Assembly (NCBI RefSeq): GCF_030445035.2
Contig: NC_080699.1
Location: 1,054,001-1,118,000, forward strand
Direction: 5' to 3'
Source of the DNA: Dasypus novemcinctus
Taxonomy: Eukaryota; Chordata; Mammalia; Cingulata; Dasypodidae
DNA: 64,000 bases
The notes under the pieces are model-generated. The model was not told where the DNA came from, made no database searches, and saw only the letters and a list, made by a program, of their open reading frames with translations. Each line of letters starts with the position of its first letter. The first letter of the stretch is position 1. Positions 49,151 to 64,000 of the stretch are shown here, in pieces. A program made the position numbers and the translations under genes.

Positions 49151-50194
49151 AAACACAGGAGGAAACAAAACTCATCCTTGCTCCCCAGACAAGCACCTTC
49201 GGGAGAGATTGCTCAGCCTTCCTGAGGAAAGAATTGTCTTAAAGCCTCACCCTGGACCACTCAGAAAACTCTTCTCTTTCGTCAAATCCTAATTGCTTCT
49301 TGCTGTAATTTCAACTCATTTCTTTTTATTTAGTTTAGTCAGAAAAACATAGAATAAAATGAAATTTAAGTGTTATTTTAAAATGCTGTTGCCATCTTTC
49401 ATCAAAACAACTTGACCTTCATGTGGACTCATTGGCAACTGTGAATCATTTCTTATTGTCAAGATCACACCACAACTGGCAAAAATAAGCTGTCATTTTT
49501 GGGTAGCAAAATAAAAAGTATTCTTATCAAGGGACTGAGGCTTGTTATTGAAAAATCATTTTCTCGTGAACGGAATTCATGAACAAAGATGTGACACACT
49601 GCCCCAGTGGGTCCTGTGGTTGTAATGTTTCACCTGCTGCAACTTCTCCCTCCTGCGTGAGTCTGGGGGCAACGTACCTCCATCTCCTCAGTTAAGCCTA
49701 TTTCTAGACCATATGGTTTCAGCGCCAAACACTCACCATGTCACTGATCTTTCATTACTTTACTTTCAAAACAAGAAAAAACAAGCAGCTGGGCCTCACT
49801 GACAAGACAGCAGAACCCTGACATTCTAAGCGTTATTCCCAAGCCTTCAACAAACCTCCCAGGACACATGGGAGAATGTTTCAACTGGTCTAAAATCATC
49901 CACAAGGTTTATCTTAGTCAAAAGTCACACATTTCCTAAGTCCAACTTCATAATCCACAATGACTAAGTTTTTGTTTTTTACTCAAGTTTTGTCTTTTTA
50001 CTCAAGTTTTGTCTTTCAATATAACAAACAAATCATGGTGGCTGGAAACTCACTGAAAATGCCATAAAATCACTTTTTTTGTGTGTGATTTTTTTAAGTT
50101 GGCTCCTTTTTTAAAAAAACATACAATAGATCACAAAAAAAATGTTACATTTAAAAATATAAGAGGTTCCCATATATAGTGGCCACGGGAGTTG
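49151..50194. other. AT-rich intergenic, nothing recognised
   Basis: No exon, RNA gene or recognised repeat apart from short A/T runs and a local TTTTACTCAAGTTTTGTC duplication near 49978-50015. Confidence 0.4.
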
Positions 50195-50355
50195 CTGAGG
50201 GCAGGGACAGGGAAGAAGAGATATGATATGGGGGCATTTTTGGGACTTGGAGTTGTCCTAAATGATATTGCAGGGACAGATGCTGGACGTAATATATCCA
50301 GCCATAAGCCACTGAATGGACTGCAGGGAGTGTAAACTACAATGCAAACTATAAT
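50195..50355 (+). repeat. Xenarthra-type retroelement, 3' fragment
   Basis: GGGCATTTTTGGGACTTGGAGTTGTCCTAAATGATATTGCA ... GTGTAAACTAC matches 41265-41400. A young SINE sits just downstream. Confidence 0.55.
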
Positions 50356-50372
50356 CCATAAAATCACTTTTT

Positions 50373-50742
50373 TTTTTTTAAAGATTTATTTATTTATTTA
50401 ATTCCCCCCTGCCCCCGCCGGTTGTCTGTTCTCTGTGTCTATTTGCTGCATCTTGTTTCTTTGTCTGCTTCTGTTGTCGTCAGCGGCACGGGAAGTGTGG
50501 GTGGTGCCATTCCTGGGCAGGCTGCACTTTCTTTCGCACTGGGTAGCTCTCCTTACAGGGCGCACTCCTTGCGCGTGGGGCTCCCCTTACATGGGGGACA
50601 CCCCTGCGTGGCAGGGCACTCCTTGCACGCATCAGCACTGCGCATGGGCCAGCTCCACACGGGTCAAGAAGGCCTGGGGTTTGAACCACGGACCTCCCAT
50701 GTGGTAGACGGACACCCTAACCACTGGGCCAAGTCCGTTTCC
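50373..50742 (-). repeat. Full-length DAS SINE with exact 17-bp target duplication
   Basis: It is flanked by exact CCATAAAATCACTTTTT copies at 50356-50372 and 50743-50759. The near-consensus sequence indicates recent insertion on the - strand. Confidence 0.93.
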
Positions 50743-50759
50743 CCATAAAATCACTTTTT

Positions 50760-52723
50760 AACTCTTTTTTCTTGTTCACACTAAAGACGAGAGCCCTCCT
50801 GACATTTCCCTCTTTAAAGCAACTGAACTTCTGATCCCTGGCCAAGCACGACTGCTCCTCTCAGGAAGCCACTTTGGGCATTTTTCTTAATGGGTAACCA
50901 AAATAACTGGCAAATGTGATAAAACAAGAAAGGGAAGTTTAAATAAATTAATTAGTGATTATTTAACCAACAAAGGGAGAAAGTGGTGAATCTCTGGGAA
51001 GAGTCTTGGAGAAGTGAGAAAGTAAGGGCTGTAAATGAGCTAATTATTCATGTTTTATGGTAGATAGTAAGTAGTGGGTAAAATTGATAAACCAAGATGG
51101 GGGCTTTAATCACATTTGACATTACAGAGGTGACTCACTTAGCTTCGATTAATTTTTAAAATATGACTATGTAGCTTGCAGAAATAGAGGTGTTCTGTTT
51201 TGTTTTTGTTTTCCATAAGAGGCAGTTCCGGGGCAAGCAGCTACTGGCATTGTTTCAGACACATTCAATATCAGGGCAATATCACTTACATTCTCTTGGC
51301 CTTTTCTTCATTGCCACAAGTTGACTATTGAAGCTCCAGCCATTAAGACTCATTCCAGAAAGGAAGAAGGAGGAAGGAAGAAGAAATGCTGCTTGAAGAC
51401 TCTTTTATATCTTTAGACAGAACTGTGACAAAGTTCTCCTGCAAGGAAGAAGGGGGTTTAAGAATGGGTGTCATGTGACCCAAGCTAAGGATCTGTCACA
51501 GAAGTGGCTAAAATTGGCTGCCTCTGAAGTGTGAGACGATGAAGTAAGATAGCTGGTCCAGAGACTTTTCTTCCCCCATGTTCCATAATTTTTAAAACTT
51601 TAAATAAAATAATGAAAAACTTTGAAAGATGAAAAAATAAATTGAAGAAATAAATTACTACATTCATGAACCTCTGGGGTCCTTAATGAAATGTAAGAAA
51701 CACAGATTTAAATCTGTAAATGCCAAGAATCTACTCAAGCGTGAGCTGGCATGAAGGAAAGGTCAAGCTAAGAGTGATTGTCACATGACCTGTTAGAGAG
51801 AGATCTCTAAGGAAAACAAAACAGGGGAAATGTGCTAGCATCAAGAAAGACGGATCCCTGCTCAGAGCCCAGCTTCGTACCACAAATGACCACCACAAAG
51901 CATACTATGCTCATCACACAGGTGTCAAGAGTTTGCAAGAACTGTCATCAAATGATATGCTTTCATGTCCACCTAGAAAGGGAGTGACACTTTCCTAGAA
52001 CAGGAATGGTACAATCTGCTTTCATCACGCAAAAATTTATATCAACAGATTTGAAGATTTGCAGAAGTCATACTGTGACCCATTTAACAACATACACAAA
52101 AAACTAGCCCAAAATATCTGCATGTAATTGACTCCAATGATGCCACTTTCCTGAGTGCAAAGCTTTGTCCAAAATGCACACAGTAATCACTGGAAGCATG
52201 GATATCGGTTATGAGGACTGTCAGAGAAGAAAACCTGGTTCTGATGGAAGAACTGCTGAAGCTTTGAGGTCGTTACGGTGTACAAACCAGGAAAGCAAGC
52301 TATTTGCTGCAGAAACTGGTAAAAGAAGGCTTAGAAAGCGCCTCAGCTGGTCCAGGTGCAGAAAGGCCTCCTGTTTCCAGCGGGGTGGTCTGTGGGTGCG
52401 GTGATGAGGGCTGAGGGTGCCTGCATGCCCCCCCCCCCCCGCTAGGCACCCACCAGACATGGGCTGCCTAGAAGTCGAAAGAGGAGGAGAAAGAATGTGG
52501 AATAAGCACGCCAGATGCTTTGTGTTCTCTTCAAGGTCCTTCCTCTCTTTCTAAAATTCTGCAGTCCTAAGGTGTACTCACATTTTAAGCTTGGTCACCA
52601 AATGGTAGAGATTTGAAAACCATCTTGACATGCACGGCTGTGTTCTGGGGTATTTAAGAGTCACTGAGTCAACTTAGGTGGCTATGACTCAGCTGTCAGC
52701 TTTTAGCCCATCACTGTAACAAG
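50760..52723. other. Intergenic, no gene recognised; C16 homopolymer
   Basis: Unique-looking sequence with no exon recognised. A C homopolymer of about 16 bases at about 52426-52441 is a likely length-polymorphic or mis-called site. Confidence 0.4.
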
Positions 52724-52725
52724 TA

Positions 52726-53669
52726 AAGGCTGTCCTTGATTTGCGTGGTTCCAATAAGCACAGATTTCGGTGACCAAGGTTTAGTCAAATAACCCAATGT
52801 CCTGACAGCGCAATTCAAATGTCAGTCACTGCAGTATATTAACTGCAAGTGATAACACACAGCACAGCTTTCCCTGCTAGCTCCTCAGTTCACAGATGAT
52901 CACATAAGCCACTGATGCCATCAGGAGAGTGACCAGTCATATCCTTTCAATTCTGCCAGCAATCATCATCCTGCATCTGTTGTTCAGCAAAGCGGGCAGC
53001 TGTACTGTCTACTCACACATGTGACAGCTTACAGAAGTGGAGAATTGCAAGAGAAAATTGACCAATGAAGCTGAAGGTGCAACAAAGAAACGAAAAGTAA
53101 TCACATTGGATGTGAAGTTTGAACTGAATGTAAATGGAGTTGGAGAAGAAAGAGCTGATGGTGGAAATGCTGACTGCTGCCATCGGAGGATTCAAGATAC
53201 GCAGCCAGAGGAACTGACTGACGAAAATGAGGAAAGCGCCGCAGAGGAAGTGGTGCTGGCAAAAACGTCACAACAAAGGAATTCTCAAGCTATTTCACAA
53301 CACTGAAAGTGCAAAGGATAAAATGTTGGAAACGGGTCTACTCTTAAAAGGAGTAGGGCAGTTTGCCCAGGTGTATAAAAGGCACTCACTCAATATTGTA
53401 AATTATTCGATAAAAAGAAGAATGCAACTACTGCTCAAACTATTTTTGATTTTTTTCAGTGCAATACTTTCTCAATATTTCTAGTGTTTTAAATTACAAT
53501 ATACTAAACATGTTTTACTCATTTTTTGTCATTTTCTTTTAATTTATAATTGATAAGAGTTTTTGATTTTTAAAGGTCACAGAGAAATCATAATTCTTCC
53601 CGTTGATTATCAGGTTGCTTGGCATGCCATTTTATGGCCCCCTGTACCATACAAAGCAAGGACTGCCTG
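52726..53669 (+). mobile_element. TcMar-Tigger DNA transposon remnant
   Basis: The ends AGGCTGTCCTTGATTTGCGTGG and CCATACAAAGCAAGGACTGCCT are inverted repeats of one another with few mismatches, each next to a TA dinucleotide (52724-52725 and 53670-53671). Inside, the frame at 53037-53306 keeps a pogo/Tigger-like N-terminus (ATKKRKVITLDVKFEL) fused to an acidic C-terminal piece. The catalytic core is missing, so it is an internally deleted, inactive copy. Confidence 0.7.
53037..53306 (+). pseudogene. Internally deleted Tigger transposase remnant
   Basis: The 89-codon frame begins MENCKRKLTNEAEG and then carries a KKRKVITL segment typical of the start of Tigger DNA-binding domains, then jumps to an acidic EELTDENEESAAEE stretch like the C-terminal end of the family. 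The DDD catalytic domain is absent. No function is proposed. Confidence 0.6.
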
Positions 53670-53671
53670 TA

Positions 53672-54284
53672 GCTGAGAAAATGTCTGACTTCAGGGAAAA
53701 TTGTTTTGATTTGACTGAGTGGCTAAGTATGAAATACTGTTTTGGAAATAATCTGCATATCAAAATGCTAATATAAGTATTTTCTTCCCCCCTCTAGTAC
53801 CTCAAATTAAAAAATTAAATATTTTAATATTGTAAACCTTTCATTGTTTTGACCACACATTCTTGATGAAAATTTGTTCCTGGGGGGGAAGGGGGTAAAA
53901 AAAAAACCTTCTTTTTATGTTTAAAGTGCAGCTTTAAATATAGTATACAAGCAAATACACATTCTATCTGTGGTATTAAATTTTTATGGGGCCAGTCAAT
54001 TAGGATAAAAAGCTCTAAAAAGGCTCACAGTATAAATAAATTTTTTAAAATTGCAAAATAAAAGACTCTATTCCATTTGGAGTTTCCTGGAGGGACCCAG
54101 GGTGTCTCCAGACTCATCTGGCATCCGAGGACCCCAGTGCTGGAGCGAGAAGGCTCAGAAGCACAGTTAGCCCGCCCCCCGCCGAGCCCGCGCCCCAGGC
54201 CCTGCAGGCGCTTCTGGAGCCTTCCTGCAAGACCCGCAGAGGCACGGGGCAGGCTCGGCACGCGCTCTGGAGCTTGGAGGACTC
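53672..54284. other. Intergenic, AT-rich then GC-rich, no gene
   Basis: No exon is recognised, although 54070-54290 is locally GC-rich. Confidence 0.35.
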
Positions 54285-54480
54285 GCTCTTTCACCCAGAG
54301 CAAACCTCCTCCAGCTGCGTCAGCCTAGACCAGTCTCCTCAACCTGTTTTCTAAGCCTCGGTTTTCTCGCTTACAAAATAAAGATAAAAACTCTTCACAG
54401 GGTTTGTAGTGTGAGTCACCACTGTACAATTAGACTTAGAGTGCCTGGATGAATAAATGTTAGTGGAATACATTTCCAAA
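54285..54480 (+). repeat. MIR SINE fragment
   Basis: CCTCAACCTGTTTTCTAAGCCTCGGTTTTCTCGCTTACAAAATAAAGATAA ... GGTTTGTAGTGTGAG follows the MIR order. Confidence 0.65.
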
Positions 54481-55178
54481 AGCTTTCGTTTGTCTCTAAA
54501 ACGGAGATTTCTATGGATTTCTTATCTTACCTGAGATATGCACATCTTCATACAGTTTTCAGCTGGCAGTGACTCTTAAGTAAGCTTTTAATGTTAGCTT
54601 GACTAAATTGCACATCATGTCTAATGTATTTGATATATAATACAAGTTGGATTTAAGAAATACTTTAAGGAACTCTTATTACGAAAACAAAATTATTTAA
54701 AAACAACTATCTGAAGGTACTACACAATGTCCAAATGGCAATTAGAAACTTGCAATGTTTATGCTTGGATGGCTGCTAATGCGTCACATGTCCATGCCTC
54801 TCCCTCCTGGAGGGGCCCCCCGTGCGGCCAGCTCTGGCAATGAGAACGCAGCCCCTGGCTGGAGGGGCCGAGCAGGGCTCAGAACAGAAGAGCTGAGAGC
54901 TACGAGGGACATTTTGTAACCAGAGAGCTGCAGAGGGGCTGAGACCCAAAATCTGAGTATAAATTTTGCCCAAATCCTTGGCTGACCAGGAAAATATGCG
55001 ATTATTAGGGAGACCCCCCACACACACACAAGGAGAAGGTGGGGGGCAAAAAACCGAGCAGAGAGGTCTGGCTCCACTGTGGCAGCATAAACCCGCCAGA
55101 GCCTCCCTTCCACCGACCGCAACGTAAAACTGGGCAGGATGAGAAGCACCACGTGACGACAGTGACGAAGGAGCGAGG
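54481..55178. other. Intergenic, nothing recognised
   Basis: A frame at 54784-55263 (-) partly overlaps the L1 edge and is not supported as a gene. Confidence 0.4.
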
Positions 55179-55179
55179 G

Positions 55180-57900
55180 AGATTCGGTGGAGCCAGGGCA
55201 CTCTTCAACAGATGGCACTGGGACAACCGGAGGCTCACGGGCAGTTAAAATAAATCTCAGCACAAAACTCCCACAAAACGGACCGTAGAACTAAATGTGA
55301 AAGCATTAAGCGTTAAAACTTCCAGGGGATTTTTTTAGATACACCAAAATCACAATCCATGGAACAAAAAATTGACAAGTTGGACTTCATTAAAGTGGAA
55401 ACCTTCTGCTCTGCGAAAAATGCTATTTAGAGAAGGAAAAGACAAGCCACAGACTGGGAGAGGATATTTACAAAACACATATCCAATAAGATCTCGTATC
55501 AAAAACATGCAAATATTACATGCATGATTGCCTTGTAAACTCACTTCTCTAATAAAGAAAAAATACAAATATACACACAACTCTTAAAACTCAGCATAAG
55601 GGAGAGCCAATGTGGCTCAGCGGCTGAGTGCTGGCTTCCCATATATGAGGTCCTGGGTTCAATCCCCAGCCCCAGATACCTCAAAAAAAGAAAGAAAGAA
55701 AGAATAAAACCCAGCATAAGAAAACAAACAACCCAATTAAAAAATGGTTAAAAGATCTGAAGACACTTCAACAAAGAAGATATACAGATAGCAAATAAGC
55801 ATATGAAAAGGTGCTCAAAATTATGTCACTTGGGAAATGCAAACTAAACCGACGAGATGCCACTCAACAGCTACCAGAATGGCTAATGTCCAAAACGCTA
55901 GCATCACCAAATGCTGGGAGGATGTTGAGCAACAGGAGCTCTCGTTCATCGCTGGTGGGAATGCGAAATGGCACAGCCACTTTGGAAGACAGTATGGCAG
56001 TTTTTTGCAAAGCTAAACATAGAATTTTCATAAAATCCAGCAATCGTTGGTATTGAAAACATGTCCCCACAAAACCAGCAAGTGAATGTCTACAGAGGCT
56101 TTATTCATAATCACCCAAACCTGGAAGCAAGCAAGATGTCCATCAGCCGGAGATGGGCACATCCAGGCAACGGAATTCTATTCAGCAAAAAAGGCGGGGA
56201 GGGGGTGAGAGAGGGGTGATCAAGCCATGCAGAGATATGAGTGGACCTCAAACGCATACTGTAAGTGAAAGTAGCCAATCTGAGAGGGTGAGAGACCGCA
56301 TGATTCCATTTATAGGACATTGTGGAAAAGGCAAAACTTTAGAGACAGTAAAAAGATCAGGAGCTGCCAGGGGATCCGGGTAGTGGGGGGTTAAGGTGAG
56401 TTGAATATGGAAAGCACAGGTATTTTCCGAATGGTGGAATTACTTTGTATGTCACCATAATAATATTATATAATGACAATATATATTCATCAAAACATGT
56501 AGAACTTTACAGCACAGAGAATGTACCTTAATGTATGCACATTTTAAAACTTCTGTAGGTGATTGTGGGGTCCCATGATGGAGGGTAGGGTTGGAAATAA
56601 AGACCTGGACCTAAGCAGCTTTGGAAAGGGCGACAGCACTGTGCTGTGGGTGATAAAGCTGTTTTCCTCGGGTCTGGGTTGATCATTGGGACGCTGGCGA
56701 GCAGGAATGCCTGCGCTGAACAGTTAAGTTACCGGCTGGTGGCTGGTGGGAGTCAGGCTTCCTGCCGTCGGAGGGGGAGTTCATAGACAGGCAAGAGAAG
56801 GAGGGGGAAGACCCCTGCAGGTGGGGTTAGAGCTGGCCGCATCCGTGCGACCCATGGTGGCTCGTGTGGACGTGATGGTCAAGACAGACACACGTCTCAA
56901 GTGCTTGTCCATACACATCTACTTCCAAGAGCCCTCGGAGCAGTAACTCCCCAGCAGCAGCGCCCACCAGAGCCCGGATTTCGGTTTCGGATTCCCTTCT
57001 CCAATAAAAGGAACCAGGGTTCCATGGAGAAAATGCTGGTTCTAGGACTTGGGAAAGAAATGTACAAAATAACCCTTGAGCATCTTGTAATACAAGAAAG
57101 TAAGTTCTAAAAACCCACACGCAGGGAACGCAGGAGCCGGTGGAAAGAGCTCCCAGTGGCCAAAACTGGAATAATTGGAGGAACAAAATAAATTGCAGCA
57201 GATCATAACCAAAGTGTAAAATAAATATCCAGGAGTCCATATTGATATAAATAATGGAATAAACCAATATGGAAGAAGAGACAAATCTCCCATCAGAAGG
57301 ATTCCAAATAATTTACGTAGCTGCCGTGTCCTCGGGGCTCCTTAGGTGAGTCCTGTGCCCGTGACTTCCTGCATGAGAGAGCATAGGAGGCGGGCTGGGG
57401 GGAGAAGGTGACCTTCCAGGGAATCCGACAAACACCGCCCCAGCCAGGGGGCCACGGGTCATCTCAGCGTAAGCCGTGCCGTGGCTCGGGCTCGGCTGAT
57501 GTGATGGCATGGCACCCCAGCGGAAGCAGGAGGCGGGCCCCGAGCAGGGGCATCTCTAAAACACCTGCGCTGCGCTCCTCAGGACTGTGGAGGCCTCGGA
57601 ACAAGGAGAGCTGAGAAACGACCACAATCCAGAGGAGCCTCCAGAGACCGGACGGTGAAGTGTAAGGTGGAATCCTGAAACGGGAAAAAAGACGTCCGGT
57701 GAAAACTAAGGAGAATTCAGTAAGGACAGGCTTCAGTTCACAACGACGTATCCATACTGGTTCATTAATTGTGACAAATATACTAACATGAGATATTTAT
57801 AATAGGGGAATTAGGTAGGGGTACATGGGAACTCTCTGTATCATCTTTACAATTGTTTTGAAAACCTAAAACTATCCCCAAATAAATGTATTCTTAAAAT
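55180..57900 (+). mobile_element. Old L1 (L1M-type) 3' portion
   Basis: ORF2 C-terminal text (CTTCATTAAAGTGGAAACCTTCTGCTCTGC near 55388, AATGGCACAGCCACTTTGGA near 55967) leads into a long L1M-like 3' UTR (GAACCTTAATGTATGCA-like words near 56525, AGAAGGATTCCAAATAATT near 57295). The element ends GTACATGGGAACTCTCTGTATCATC ... AAAACCTAAAACTATCCCCAAATAAATG. A short SINE interrupts it. Confidence 0.75.
55602..55708 (+). repeat. Short DAS-I-type SINE inside the L1
   Basis: GGGAGAGCCAATGTGGCTCAGCGGC (A box) and GGGTTCAATCCCCAGCC (B box) are followed by an AAAGAAAGAAAGAAAG tail. The neighbouring words AAAACTCAGCATAAG (55586-55600) and AAAACCCAGCATAAG (about 55706-55720) look like a target duplication. 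Confidence 0.8.

Positions 57901-64000
<6,100 letters not shown>

Overview
This is mammalian nuclear DNA, most likely from an armadillo (Xenarthra, Dasypus-type). The main reason is the interspersed tRNA-derived SINE family with a GGCCCAGTGG A box, a GGTTCAAACCCC B box and a TAAATAAATCTTTAAAAA tail, which I recognise as the armadillo DAS SINEs. At least six well-preserved copies and many diverged relatives are present, together with mammalian L1, L2, MIR, MaLR/ERVL-type LTRs and a Tigger DNA transposon. There is no bacterial, viral or plasmid architecture and no operon.

Two protein genes can be supported. IZUMO1R (JUNO/FOLR4, the egg receptor for sperm IZUMO1) is complete on the + strand at 20332-22035, in four coding exons that join into an intact 243-residue GPI-anchor-type precursor. 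GPR83, a class A GPCR, lies on the - strand at 60640-63820, with coding exons 2-4 in the window and exon 1 beyond the right edge. The order IZUMO1R(+) then GPR83(-) agrees with the human 11q21 block PANX1-IZUMO1R-GPR83-MRE11 as I remember it. The left 20 kb is therefore probably the PANX1-IZUMO1R intergenic region.

Layout: 1-3.1 kb nested and clustered DAS SINEs; 4.0-4.4 kb a GGT-rich tract; 5.9-6.1 kb a GC minisatellite; 8.3-11.8 kb an L1 carrying an LTR insertion and an L1 3' tail; 12-16.8 kb old repeats (L2, MER5-like, LTR-like, MIR); 16.8-17.1 kb a 33-bp minisatellite; 18.3-23.4 kb a GC/CpG-rich domain holding IZUMO1R, with minisatellites in intron 1 and the 3' UTR; 24.7-31.2 kb SINEs, two LTRs and an L1; 33.6-35.6 kb two SINEs; 36.4-38.1 and 42.5-43.3 kb two copies of one VNTR-bearing repeat, the first carrying a solo LTR; 39.3-50.4 kb several copies of another Xenarthra-type repeat; 52.7-53.7 kb a Tigger remnant; 55.2-57.9 kb an old L1; 58-64 kb GC-rich sequence and GPR83.

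The strongest anomaly is GPR83. Its exons read clearly by similarity but carry five small indels. Two sets cancel each other: a 4-bp loss in exon 3 is offset by one extra base at the exon-3 donor, and a +1/-1 pair lies in exon 4. Two further +1 insertions before TM6 are not compensated, so TM6, TM7 and the tail lie in another frame. This is either a recent loss or a consensus error in GC-rich sequence. I found no wholly new biological system. The most novel candidates are this damaged receptor, the VNTR-bearing repeat family and the perfectly homogeneous minisatellite in the IZUMO1R 3' UTR. Comparisons with human or mouse genes and repeat consensus sequences are from memory, not from a search.
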